In this document: in pieces, positions 37,801 through 49,772 of the stretch
Layout: every line of letters begins with the position of its first letter
Position numbering within the stretch: the first letter of the stretch is position 1
Assembly (NCBI GenBank): GCA_013398175.1
Contig: VZRZ01002434.1
Coordinates: 1,895,147 to 1,959,146, forward strand
Direction: 5' to 3'
DNA from: Climacteris rufus
Lineage: Eukaryota > Chordata > Aves > Passeriformes > Climacteridae
DNA length: 64,000 bases
Notes under the pieces: generated by a model
The model's database searches: none
Seen by the model: only the letters and a program-made list of their open reading frames with translations
What the model was told of the DNA's origin: nothing
Made by a program: the position numbers and the translations under genes

Positions 37801-39894
37801 ACTGTGCATTGAGTAACAGTGGAATTACTCTGGAGAGGAATTAGTACTTTGGAAAGGATTCACCACCTGCTGCCATTGTTTAGTATTTTCCTTGTCACAG
37901 GATACAAAGTAAGCATCTGTGGAACATAGGAAATAGCCTGCAGTATTTCAGCATTAAAAGTGTCCCTGTTCTAAAGGATCTTGGCATTTCTGAGAGGAGC
38001 TGACCAGGGCATAATTTTACTTCAGCTGAGCTCTCTATCATTTGTGAAGGACGACCTGCTAAATGAAGGTAATTTCTCTTTTCAGATTTGCAGCCAAACA
38101 AAGCACTTCTTACCCAGTGCCATTAGCAATGCTATTCCAAAAAAAAAAAACCCAACAAAACAAACCCAAACCCAGAAAGAAAGCACTCTTAATTTTAACA
38201 GCACTCATTTAGACTTTATTCTCTGATGTTTTCTGTTTACTTTTTTCTGCTTTTAATGTACTCTTTAGTTTATTTCTTGCAACAAAGGTATGTTGCAGAA
38301 CTACTGAAAAAACAATTGGAGTGGTTTGGTTTTTTTTTTGAAAGCAGAGTATTTATTATCAAGTATTTATTAGTCACATTCATACTGAAATGTGTGCTCC
38401 TGAGCTCTGTCTGGGCAGCAAAAAGGCCATCCAACAGTCTGTGTGTAGTGGGCATTCTCTGTGGATCATGAGCAAGACCAGGCACCAGACAGCACACTGG
38501 AGGTGTAAATCCTTACAATGGCCTTCAATCTGGTCCAGTTTTTATGCCACAGACCCCAAAAGGAATTTCCTTCAAACTCCCTCAGGTGAAATGAACGTTC
38601 CCTGACAAAACCTGAATGGGGGTCAGGCTGCTGAAGGGTTCTGCCTGCTGCTGTACTCCCTGTTAGATATTTTTGCTCTGCACAAATGGATTGTGCATCC
38701 CCAGCCAGGAATTTCTTGTGTAGCTGTGCCTAGAGGAGACTAAACTGAGTGCTTTTAAAACAGCAGATATATTTTAATCCTGGTGCAGACAGGCAGAACT
38801 GAATTTTAGTACATAATAACTAGGTAAAATGAATGGTGATCCACATGGAAGTACCAGTAAGTATCTAGCTGTATAAAATTCACCACAAGATTGAAACTCC
38901 ATCCCCTTTGCCTGGTTCAAGTTCTGCCATAAATCAGCATTCGTTCATTAGTGTTTGCTAAACATTGTGCCTTTTGTCATAAAGCTTGGCTCAAGCTTCT
39001 GTGCATGCCAGCAGATTTATATTTGTGTCATTCTAATCTGGCTAAGACTTGTGTTGTTTTTTGCATGAACACACAGATCCCAGCCTTGGTGCAGAGGTTT
39101 GACCAGAATTAGTCTGAAGCCCAGCTCCGAGAGGATCTCAGGGCCTGGCAGCCCTTGGAAACAAGGGTTTAAAAATGGTTTGCACAGAGTCCCAGCAACA
39201 GAAACTGTAATATTTCACCTCTTTTTACCATGTTGCTGGGATGGGACTGAAACCAGAATCTTGGATCCAATTGTCCCAAACCTTGGAGAAGGTCAGATTC
39301 ATTAAAAATGTGATACATTGCTCCAAACCAAAACCTGACCACTAATAGCTGTTTTTGACAAAACAGTTCTCTCAAAAAATGCTGTATTGTTGGACTTTAG
39401 ACATTTTGCAAGAGTGTTTTGATTTCAAGGAAAATTTTAAAGGAGAAAGGAAGCAAGCACATTATTTGAATAACATCAAAGGGATTTGCTTTGATTTATT
39501 TTGAAGTATTTACATTTCATTATTTTGTGATTCCTTACATTAATGTTTATTAACTTTTATACCTTAACAGAGTTATAGTGACATATTCTGGAATTATCAA
39601 CATACTTGGGTTACATAAAATTTTGACCTTACCACTACTGTAATAAAAGGAAGACACGTGCATATCTCAGAAAAATGAGAGAAAGATGATTTCAACACAG
39701 GCCTGCAATTCAGTTTATTTATGTGGAGCACAGCACAGGCTGAGAACTTCACACTGATGTCACGTGGGATTGTGGTGCACATTTGATTAAATTTGTTACT
39801 GGCATTCACAGCAGGACTTAGGCAGGTTCTTACCTCACCTGGGAAACTGCTTTGGTCTCACTTCTCAGCTTGGCACCTTTCAGCTGCTCTGTCA
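34801..39894. other. Spacer between KLHL42 and MANSC4, left part; no gene recognised
   Basis: AT-rich sequence between the two divergently transcribed genes. Several homopolymer A and T runs occur, for example near 35080, 35915 and 38145. An imperfect inverted repeat of two E-boxes (CACCTG and CAGGTG) lies at about 35094-35111. Open frames are short and have no recognisable domain. Confidence 0.5.
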
Positions 39895-40268
39895 CACACA
39901 GAGAAGAGAAGCTCCAGGGTGACCTAATTGTGGCCTTCCAGTACCTGAAGGGAGCCTGCAAGTAAAATGGAGAGAGACTATGGACAAGGGCCTGGAGTAA
40001 CAGGACAAGGGTGAATGGCTTCACACTGGCAGAGAGGAGGCTTAAAATGGGTATTAGGAAGAAATTCTTCCCTGTGAGGGTGGGGAGGCCCTGGCACAGG
40101 TTTCCCAGAGAGAAGCCATGGATCCCCATCCCTGGAAGTGTCCAAGGCCAGGATGGACAGGGCTTGGAGCAACCTGGGATAGTGGAATGTGTCCCTGCCC
40201 ATGGCAGGGGGTGGGACAGGATGAGCTTTAAGATCCCTTCCAACCCAAACCATTACATGATTCTACAA
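39895..40268 (+). mobile_element. CR1 LINE, 3' fragment
   Basis: A well-preserved plus-oriented CR1 3' fragment of about 370 bp. Ordered hallmarks are 'gtggccttccagtacctgaa', 'ggaagaaattcttccctgtg', 'gggaggccctggcacaggtt', 'tccctggaagtgtccaaggc', 'gggatagtggaatgtgtccc' and the end 'ttccaacccaaaccatta...gattct'. It looks younger than the copy near 0.7-1.0 kb. No intact ORF. Left border approximate. Confidence 0.93.
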
Positions 40269-42895
40269 CTATATAGATCCTTTCTGGTCTTTACATATTC
40301 TGAGAGATAGAGCCATATATTCTATAAAAGTTAAATATAGTTTCAGAAATCAAGATACCACTGTTGCTTTATATGGAAAAAGTATCTGGTTTTGTTCATA
40401 TTTGGCAAAAAAAGAGTTAATGCCTGATGATGAATCCTTTGTGCTAGGCAGGTCTTGGATTGTGCCATTCTCACTGCCAGCCCAGGTGGGAAACTTCAGG
40501 TTCTGTTTCTGATTATAAGAAGAATGAAAATAATAACTTTTTTCCTGCATGGCAGGTCCATTATTAATCTTTTACTGAAAGGTCTACAAAAACATCCACA
40601 TTCTCACAGAATACAGACACCTGGCTTTTTGTTTTCCAGGAAGAAATCTGAGGAGTCCAATTAAAAGAGTTACTAAACAACATGAAGTGCTGGTCTGATA
40701 CTGGCTGGAGACTCCTTACTGTCAGTAAAAGTCTCCTGATCCCTCTTTGCAGAGCACATGGAACAGTCGGCCACTGGTTTGCAGGTAAGACCCAGAGATT
40801 TCCTTCTTTCAGAATGTTTGTGAATTAAAATTTCAGCATTAATTTATAGCTATGCTTTCCCATAGAAAAGTCAAAGTGAAATTACAGGGAAGCTGGCAGG
40901 AGACTCTGAAATTTAATAGACAGAAGTTTTCAGTTTTTAAAGGAAATTGCGTAAAGCAGCCATTTATTTACTTATTGCAATCTCTTTATTTTTTATTACA
41001 TAGAAAGTTTCCCTGCATCTATTGCTACTCTTAAAATTTATTCAGAAACAGAGGAGAAAAGAAGAAATGTTTTAATCTCCTTGTTAAGTGCTTCCCCAAG
41101 TTATTCAGAGTCTAACAGATTTCTCTTATTGGAGATACAGGAAGAGTAGGAGTGAGGAAAGCAAGCAGGAATCAACGTTTTTGTATGTAAGTCTCACAGA
41201 ACAAAATAGACCTAAAATTCATATTAAATACAGAAGGTAATGCCAAAATAAAGGCATATCTTTCAAAATTCTGAGTGTGTTCCGTATCAAGTGATGCCTT
41301 GGAATAGCTGGAAAGCTGAAACAAACATTTTAGAAAAATACACTATCAGTAGTGCTTGTGGCAGTGGTAGATAAATGTATACAAACTTCCCTATGCAGTC
41401 CACCAAATGGAAGTTATCAGGTGTATTAAAATGTATTGAAGGTTTTAAGTACTGATTTTGACAGAGATTAAAATATCAAACTACCAAAACTAAATAAAGC
41501 AACACAAGAACCAAGAGCTCATTTTCAGGACAGAGGCTTAAATACTACCCACTTACCCTCTTTCTTAGTTTAATTCTTGTATTTCTCACAACAGACATTT
41601 ATTAGCAGTCCTCCTAATTATAGTCCCAATGAATAAAATAATGCCTTGGCCTTGTTATTGGTAACCTCCTTTGGGCTTTATTACCTCCCAATGAGCTCTG
41701 TAAGGAACAAAATACTATACGTGTCAGTTCAGTTCCAAACTGGGGGCCTTGTTCTGCAGAACAAACATCATCTAGAATGACTAAAGAATTAAAATGTGTT
41801 TGGGCCGCCCCCCATTTTGTGAAACTGAGCTATACTTTATGCAGAAAGGAGGAAATTCTTTGATTCTAATCTTGAAGGATAATACACAGTGTAAAGTATT
41901 TTTATATATTCAACACCTAATTTTTATTGCAGACAACCATACATCTACCTAACTCCCTCAACCTCACTGAGTTTACATCAATTGATGCATTGTAATCTTT
42001 TAGAGCCTTTCTGTATGAAAGGCAAACAGACAGTGGGAAGCTGGGATCAGACTTGGTCCTGTTAGGAAACAAAACGTGGGAGTTTCAGGTTTCAGACCAG
42101 GTGCTTGAAAAATCACCTCCCTGTGATTTCTTTCTGACAGGCCTTTTCCAAGCTTAATCATAAGCAGAAAAACTTGTATGGACTGCTCAGTATTCTTAAA
42201 CTTATTAAGGGCAGAACTCTCTCATAGCTTGGAATGTAGGTTCCAGCCCTCTCCAGTCATACTGATCTAGCCCCAGGTCTTTGCAAACAAAATTGTATTA
42301 TTCTTGCAGACAAAACAGTGCAGGGAAGGGGAATAAATCTCCACCTCCGGCTGGCAGACAGAATTAGATGGTTTATTTGTTGGCAAAGAAGGCAAGTACA
42401 CCTGCAGCCACCAGGTAATTCAAAAAGTGTTCAGAAACTAAATTGAGCTGTTTCTCCTTGTTTGGTGCAATCCTGTTCCTGAGCAAAGGGAGGTGAAACA
42501 ATGTGCTGACCTTACTACGATTCACCAAATGTTAAGGCTGCCTGCTTGCTTTGGTCTGAGAAGGGCAAGAGGCACACACTTGAAGAAGAAACAAGTTCTC
42601 TGAACGACTAAAACCAACCTGACCCTTTTGTGTCTCAGAAACTGTCTCCAAATAATTAAGGAACAACAATAATAATAATTATAATAATCTGTAGCTCATA
42701 AAATGGCTGCTTTCTTCCAGCAACTGCTCAAGCAGCACCATGGGAATTGTTTGGAAGAAACCAAGCCTTGGCTCACATCCCTGGCAGAATTGGCAGCATC
42801 CTCACCCTTCCAGGGATGGTCCCTCCAGGGATGGTGCAGCCTGTAGTGCACCCCTGGAGAAGGGGGGTGCTCACTGATCCCCTGGCACTGGAGTG
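40269..42895. other. Spacer upstream of MANSC4; no gene recognised
   Basis: About 2.6 kb before the MANSC4 start codon. Mostly AT-rich with a short ATA/ATAAT run near 42670-42690. The last ~150 bases before the ATG are GC-richer and probably contain the 5' UTR and promoter. I saw no convincing TATA box, and untranslated upstream exons cannot be excluded. Confidence 0.45.
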
Positions 42896-43124
42896 ATGGC
42901 TCTGCTCATGGCAGTGGCAGAAGTGCTGCTGGTTGTGGGTCTGGCTGGGCAGTGCCACTGCCTCTGCTCCCCCACTGCCTTTTACAAGAACTGCTGGATC
43001 CGGCGCTTCCCTGGCCTCCTGGCTGACCTGCAGGAATCCCAGAGGAGGGGAGCCCAGCTGCTCAGGGTTTATGCAGAGGTCTCCCCCCAACAGTGCAGCA
43101 GGAGCTGCTGCCTTCTGAGGAATG
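42896..43124 (+). CDS. MANSC4: MANSC4 coding exon 1: signal peptide and first half of MANSC domain
   Basis: First coding exon of MANSC domain-containing protein 4, a predicted single-pass type I membrane protein of unknown function. The ATG at 42896 opens a hydrophobic leader (ALLMAVAEVLLVVGLAG, residues 2-18) that fits a signal peptide cleaved near residues 18-24. The MANSC domain follows: CSPTAFYKNCWIRRFPGLL (residues 24-42) and then CSRSCC (67-72), part of the family's conserved cysteine set. The exon ends G|GTGAGT after 76 codons plus one base. The first residues upstream of this ATG are not conserved, so I use the ATG and not the in-frame GTG three bases earlier. MANSC domains occur in animal extracellular and membrane proteins such as HAI-1 and LRP11. 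Confidence 0.93.
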
Positions 43125-44481
43125 GTGAGTGTTTATTGTCAAGTTAAAACTGACATCACAGCATATGAAAACCACATTTTGGGTAACGTTTATATAAAGA
43201 GTCCTTTATTTTTGAAGAAGAAATGGGAGGGGTGGAGCGAGGATCTATGTATTTTTTTCAGGCAGGAAGGCAGAAGCACATTGTAACTGTTGCCCCATTT
43301 TCATTCCCATAGAAAGGAAATTGATAACCAAAATTTTTTTAGAAGACTACACTAGAAACACATTAAAATCTTAGGACCTGTTTTGAAATTTTAGATCTCT
43401 GTAACAAAGCTTATAGGCAATGCCAGCATGAAAACAATAACTCTTCAGTATTCATCACCATCTACTGTAGAGAACAAGCAGTGACAGTGACTCCAACAGC
43501 ACTCTTTTTCATGGAGTATGGATCAGACTAGGATGAGGAGGGAACATAAAATTTGTCTTTCCCTGAAATACAAGAATATTAATTTCTTCTTCCATGGTTA
43601 CACCATGTTTCTGGTGCAAACCAAGTAAAATGGCAATATTAACAATAAAGTTATAGCAATAAATAATAGCAGTTATTGAGCTGGCCACCCCTTTTCCCCA
43701 GCCTTGTTAAACTTGGGCTCAGAGTAAAAATAAGAAAAATCCTTGTTTGTCTTAAGCCTGGTACTTTCTCTGTATCACACTGCACTGGTACTCTATAGGA
43801 GTGTATTTTAGGAGAATACATGAAGTTCGTGTCTGTGGTGCCTAAATTTTCAAAACTCCTAAGACTGAAAGGGTTTTGGATATGGAGGATGAAAGTGAGA
43901 TTCCAGTTACTAAAAAAAGTCAATAGAAATTTTTATGACATTTTGAAGTACGAGCAAAAATACAACCTTGACAATCTGACTAACTGCCAGCAACATTCCT
44001 GGGAAGAGTCAAATTCTGTCTGAAATAATGCAAAGTGAGAAAAATTACATACATTTCAGCAATGTTTTTCCAATCTGGACAGTAAACTTTCTCATAGAAC
44101 ATGGGACCGGACACTTACAGAGATAATTAATGGTAACTTGAAATCTCCTTTTTATTTTCTTACATAGTCAAGCAAAAATTTGTTCCAATCTTAACTGAAA
44201 TAGAGACATAAGAGGGCATTTCAAAGATAGGCTTTAAATCAGTTATTATTTAATGAGACACACATGTAGAAATCAGATGGTTATTCTAGTCCAGATGTAA
44301 AATAAGAATATAAGTAGTTCTCTTTTAACTGTATGCTCAATTAGTTTGGATGATAATAAGAGAACCACAGTATCTGGTTCTCTTTTCCCACAGGATCTGG
44401 GCAGAGCAAATAACATAATAACATGCAAAATGCAATGGCCATGCTGCTGAGAAGCTCAACTTTATTCTTTATGGGTTACAG
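43125..44481 (+). other. MANSC4: MANSC4 intron 1
   Basis: About 1.36 kb between donor GTGAGT and acceptor ...GGGTTACAG. No recognisable element. A 90-codon minus-strand open frame near 43.7-43.9 kb has no domain. Confidence 0.85.
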
Positions 44482-44616
44482 TTTCCTGCAATCTAGCAGT
44501 GTTCTACCATGGAGCCATTCATGAGAACATGAACTGCCTGCACATGTCTTGCCCAGCTTTGGAAAGCTGCATTCTAAAAGCTGGAGTCAATGTCATTTTG
44601 TACAACATCACAACAG
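44482..44616 (+). CDS. MANSC4: MANSC4 coding exon 2: second half of MANSC domain
   Basis: A 135-base internal exon that is too short to stand out as an open frame but is clear from splice sites and family similarity. The acceptor is TTACAG (44481) and the donor is G|GTAATT (44617). With the exon 1 base it reads VSCNLAVFYHGAIHENMN, then CLHMSCPALESCILKAG and VNVILYNITT. The cysteines at residues 79, 95, 100 and 106 complete the disulfide framework of the MANSC domain, and NIT is a potential N-glycosylation site. It is phase-compatible with both neighbours (phases 1 and 1). Confidence 0.93.
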
Positions 44617-45576
44617 GTAATTAAGCATTTCTTTGAAAAGGGCTGAAAACATAGCAACTATAGGAGATGTTAAAATTATACCAGGTCAGCTGCTGTGCTA
44701 GAATATCTTCTGAAGGAACACACAGAAGACTTTTTACCTTTTTCATTAATGCATGTATCTACTTCTGAAAATAATTCCCCCCTTTCTCCCACTCAGCGAG
44801 AAAGGACCTTGCAGATAAACCCTGCTCTCAACATTCATGCTCTGAGTGCCTCATCAATACTGTGCTTGTGCAAAATACCCTACCAGCCCTGAGAGACTGG
44901 GAGTGGAGGCTGCCACTGCTCCATGTCCCCAGATCAAACCAGCAGCAAGGCTGAAAATATATTTTCATTAGGCACATACACAAAGAGCACATGGTAACAT
45001 AGACAAACATAAAGCACACATACGAACACAGGTAGCACCACAAGCCTCGTCCTGCTTTTTCTGTTTGGGAATATTATACATATATAGATATACACACAGA
45101 TATACACAATGCAAATGCCCCAGCAGCTGGGCTGAGATGCTCAGTCTCCCCAGTCTGGACCCAGTCTCCCCAGCTGCTGTCACAGGGATGTTTGAGCCCC
45201 CAGGGGGTGCAGCCTCCCTCCAGCTGCTGGTGCAGACTGTCACACACACACACACACACACACACAGACAGACACACACACACACACACAGAGACACACA
45301 CACACATCCCTTTCCAGGATTTCCCTACCTTCAGTAGCCTAGATCCCACCCTTTCCTCACCTTTGGTTCCTTCCCTAAGCCTCCCACAATAAGTCCTGTG
45401 CAACCCCAAAATGCACATCCCATAAGGTGTGCCATAACCCGAGGCAGCGACACCCCCAGTCCAAAAGGTACTGATGGGCATTATTTGGGCTCCCTGACCT
45501 GCCCATCTCCGTGGATTCTTTTTGTGGGTGTGCAGGCAAGCTTTTATCACAAACTAACATTATTATCATTTGATAG
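44617..45576 (+). other. MANSC4: MANSC4 intron 2
   Basis: About 0.96 kb from GTAATT to the acceptor TTTGATAG at 45576. It contains the CA microsatellite at 45240-45306. Several open frames of 60-160 codons here are Cys/Val or Thr/His runs produced by the microsatellite and are not genes. Confidence 0.85.
45240..45306. repeat. Interrupted (CA)n microsatellite
   Basis: A CA dinucleotide repeat of about 65 bp interrupted by 'gacagaca' and 'gagaca'. It lies in MANSC4 intron 2 and is likely length-polymorphic. Confidence 0.97.
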
Positions 45577-46253
45577 GGGCTGATCCAGATCTTCTGATTT
45601 TTGAGAAACTGAAATCCAAAGAGGCAAATGCTCACTCCTCAGTAAGTAAATCCAACAGGCCAAACAGCACAAAGACCCCTGAGTGGGGAAGATGCCAACA
45701 GCACAATGCCACAGTGTCAGATTCTCTTCTGCTCCAAGCTCCATCTGCTGCCACGAGCCATGGCTTGCCAGCAAACACTTACACCTCCAGCTCAAGCCTG
45801 ACAGTCCAGAACACTGAAATTACTACTTATTCCATGGCAGAAACTTATCTAAGAGATGATCATTTTGCTCAGAGGACAAGCACAGCCTCAGTCACCAGCT
45901 CAGACAAGAAGCCTGCACACTCTGCTCTGACAGCCAAGGCTGCCCAGATGTTGTCCCACATGGCCACCCCTCCCCGCCTGAACAGCAGTAAGCAACACTC
46001 CAATGAAACCAAAGGCTACAGTGGCAGGAATTCCACTTCAGACAACGAGGCTGCTGCCTGGGAAGCTGCAGCTTTGGGGGTGTGGCTGATTCCTGTTGTT
46101 CTTTGCTGTTCCCTCCTGTGCCTTTGCTGTTGCACTGTTGCACTCACAGCCGGGCGCTGCAGGAATAGAAGGGGTCAATATAAACCCATAAGGACAAGAA
46201 CAACCATGTCAAGACAACTCCTAAAATATGCTGCTGTCAAAGGTAACCTGTGA
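45577..46253 (+). CDS. MANSC4: MANSC4 coding exon 3 (last): Ser/Thr-rich stalk, transmembrane segment, cytoplasmic tail
   Basis: Last coding exon. It opens with GADPDLLIFEKLK, which joins in frame to exon 2, and ends at TGA 46251-46253. The full protein is 346 residues, in line with mammalian orthologues of about 340. Residues ~123-285 form a low-complexity Ser/Thr/Ala/Asn-rich stalk with several N-x-S/T sites (HNAT, LNSS, SNET, RNST), probably heavily glycosylated. A transmembrane helix spans about residues 288-311 (LGVWLIPVVL then CCSLLCLCCCTVAL) and is strikingly Cys-rich, so S-acylation is plausible. A basic 35-residue tail follows (RNRRGQYKPIRTRTT...). Function is not established. The stalk is poorly conserved, while the domain, membrane segment and tail start support the call. 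Confidence 0.93.
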
Positions 46254-46673
46254 AACACTGTCTCCAGCCTTGCTACAGAACAAACAGGTTTTTATAAATG
46301 CACCCTGTATACCAGCTTACTTCTTTTCAGAACCAGTGGTAACTTTTTTTCAGAGTGTTTTGGTTATGATTTAATTCTCAGCAGATGAAATACCATTCCC
46401 TGTCTCCAGGTAAGAAGTACACACTCACAGCTCCCACTGCTGGAGCACATTTGGGTTCATAACCTGATGCAGCTTAAGGTCTCACAAACACTACAACACT
46501 TTCCCTAACTGAAGGGGCCAGGTTCACTGCAGCTGCATGTATTGGCACATCTGTGTGGCAGGAAATTATTTAATTTAACGAGATGAAAAATTCATCTAGT
46601 TATCCTTCTGCTTGTCTATTGCTACCAAATGAATGAACATCCAGTGTAATGCAGGAATACACAAGTGACTTAT

Positions 46674-46842
46674 GAAACTGTGGTTTTGTTTGAAATGCTC
46701 AAAATGATCAATATGTTGAACTGCCAAAGAAAGGCTCATCAGAAACACCCACACTTGAAGGAACATTGCATTTTTACATGACTCAGAGTAAAGAAACCTA
46801 AACCTAAACACGGAGAANGGAAACTGTGGTTTTGTTTGAAAT
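46674..46842 (+). repeat. Exact 23-bp direct repeat flanking an N
   Basis: The 23 bases at 46674-46696 recur identically at 46820-46842. The second copy begins two bases after the single N at 46818 and runs into a TTTAAA-rich stretch. This could be a genuine short duplication or a sequencing or assembly artefact. Confidence 0.85.
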
Positions 46843-49728
46843 TTAAAATTCTGCATTAAAATTTTTAAATTTTAAAATTAAATTTAAATTCATTTTTAAA
46901 TTCAGCATTTAAAATTCTGTTTGTGTTCACTTTATGGTCTCAAGTGCTGCCAAAGATAAGGCAATTCAAACTGCAAGACCTTGCAGCACTGAATTCCAAA
47001 TAGAATTTCTCCTGAAAATCAGGGAATATACTAAAATTTATTGCTACATACTTGCATGCAGTTGTTAGCACACAGAATTCACATGCAGGTAGCTTAATCT
47101 AATTTAGATTGGAAAAATTATATTCTCTTGACCTAAAAATTGCCCCATAGTTTCAGCTGGATAACAAGTTTCAGTTTTCTCAGCCTAGGGTTTTGCCAGG
47201 CATTTCTGAATATGAGTTATCTTCAATCACAGAGGCATACACACTTTGTGTTAGAATTAGCTGTTTTATAATTTGGATTTCTATTTGAATACAATTAATT
47301 TTTTATTTTTGAAGACAAGAGAGTGCACAAGGCCTCCTTCTCCCAGCTTCACATACCAAGATTTGCAGAACCATTTGCAGTTTGAGGTGGCAATATAATA
47401 ACGTAATGTCCTTCACTCATGAATTTAAATTGCTGAAAAGAACGCAATTTTTTATTTAGCTCATGATTTAATTATGCATCAAGAAGAGGGGAAGATGCTT
47501 AAATCCATTATGTATATGTGTATGATCTACTGCTGAACTTGAAGCCACAAAAGGATGTCTAAGGAACTTAGTTCTTACAGTATCACTATGGGTAACACTC
47601 AGGAAAGGAAACAAACTGAATGTGGGACATCACCTCTCCTGTACCATTACAACACTACTGTTCTCAGATAAATATTACGGTGTTCAACTGAAAACTGACA
47701 GGTTCTGTCATATTGCAATACCTTCCTTACCTGAGACTTGCACTGATTTCATTGTCCCCAAATCCTTAGGATCCATTTTTCCTCCTGTTCAGGCTGAGCT
47801 GCACTGAGTGCCCCACAGAGCATCTGTAGACTGCAAAATCAGGAGTGCTGCCAGCTTGTTCAACTCCTCTGTGCCAGGAGTGATCCTTCAGAGCAGCTTG
47901 AGTCAAGAATAAATAGAAAAGTTTATCTTTTGGGATGGCTACTGATACTAATTTTCAACAGAATAAGTCATAGGTAGTATAGTATCTGCTTTCAAAAAGG
48001 TGGTTTTTCACCTCCCTTTACTCCTAGAAAAGTAACTTGTATTTGATCATTGACCAGCTGCATTGCCTGCAGCAAGTCACAGCCATTCCTGGTGTCCCTG
48101 TTATTTTCATCTCCAGATTAGTGGCTGTATAATGCACTTAACAGCACCCTGATGGTCCTTTGAGACTTACCCTCAATTTCATGTTCTGTAGAAGAATCAT
48201 ATAATGTAACTGGGACCTCCATTCTCACCAGAAAAACATTATGAGACCAAGTGAAAATTTTTATCTATCCCATAAGCAAATGCTTATAGCAATGCTTATG
48301 CCTGAAAATAGGGAAAAAATGTCCACACTTTGGAATGTTTATATGGGGGATAAAAGAAAGGTTAGTCTCCTCGAGAACACCAGTGAAACTGAGCATCACA
48401 ACTGTTTCATTCACACAGGTGTGTACAGAGGGCACACACTTCAGTAATCCATTTACATTATCTTGTACATGATACATTCATTAGTGACCACTGCTGAAGA
48501 TCTATTTATTATTGTGCTGTAGAGTTGCTTTAACCTGTGAGTCTATTAATCTGTAGCTCTTCACAGTTTTTAAACTTTAGCACAGGTTTCCAAAAAGATG
48601 GGTGATGCAAGAGTATTATAAAAGAAAATAAGTATGTGTAATTTACTTCATAAAAATATGTGCTGTATTGTATCACTGAGTTTGGGAATACACTGGTATT
48701 CTACATAGTCAGAGAAATACTGTCACCTTCAGACACAAACAGTTTAGAGGGAAAAGCAGAAAACCAGAGAGAAACATTCAAGATCTCAAAATAGCACCCA
48801 GGCTGCTTTTAGTCCTGTCCACTGCTTTACACGAGTTCTGTTCTGTAACATAGAAACCATTGGTAAAATCACAAGTGTAAACCTGAATTTTATCCCAACA
48901 TTGCTCTTGGCCAGCAGGCCCCATCTGTTTTTGGCAGAGACATTTGTCTGTCCCGATGCTCAGGAGCCAGTCACTTTTTATCCTGCCTGCACTTCCTGAA
49001 ACATTTATAGGGTGGACATAAGTTCGGCTTGAACACTTCAGAGAGAGCTGTGGGAGCCTGTGCATTTCAGGTTTTTCCATGAATTAGCTGTGAAGCTCAT
49101 GAAATTCCAATACAATCAAATAAAGAAATCAGTTTCCCTTGCTGTGCTCTTCTTTCTAACAGACATTCTTTTTACTAAGGTCAAATTGTTCTTGTAACTA
49201 TGCCTTCCAGAGTTCTGCTTAGGTCCATTCAAATTCTATGAAGAGCAAAGGAGAACTGCGTTGTCCTCTGCTGCAGAGAGGATTTTATCAGGTGCTCACA
49301 TGTCCTGACTATATCAGGACAATTCTGTGGAGTAAAGCAAACTTATGGGGCTTGTTTTTGTAAGGGCATTTCTCTTGACAGTCTTGTACACACAACTGCA
49401 AACAGAAGTTGGCTACACGCACTGGCTCAAAGGCCAACTCTTGTGCAGGCACTGACAAAGCTAATTAAGGAAACATTTCTCTTGTGTACACACTAGAACC
49501 AAACTGCCTTTGGGATGGAGCCAGGCACAACTCCAGGCACCAGCCATACCATTCTCTTGAGTCAAACAGCAGTGACTTCCTCAGTAATTCTGGTTTCACG
49601 TCTGTTCAGAAAAAAATTGGAATTACACAGATGTACTATTTCAAATGAGAATTTTGAACATTGCCCTCATTGTCCCTGAATAAAAGAGCAATCTGATAAC
49701 AGCTGAAACTTACCCCATATTAAGCTTC

Positions 49729-49772
49729 TGCTAAAAATTTACATTAATACTGCTAAAAATTTACATTAATAC
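49729..49772 (+). repeat. Perfect tandem duplication, 22-bp unit
   Basis: Two identical head-to-tail copies, 49729-49750 and 49751-49772, of an AT-rich unit beginning tgctaaaaat. A recent local duplication in non-coding DNA. Confidence 0.95.

Noticed and set aside
44968..45550. Minus-strand frames of 111 and 158 codons with Cys/Val runs
   Set aside because: The runs are the translation of the CA microsatellite in MANSC4 intron 2.
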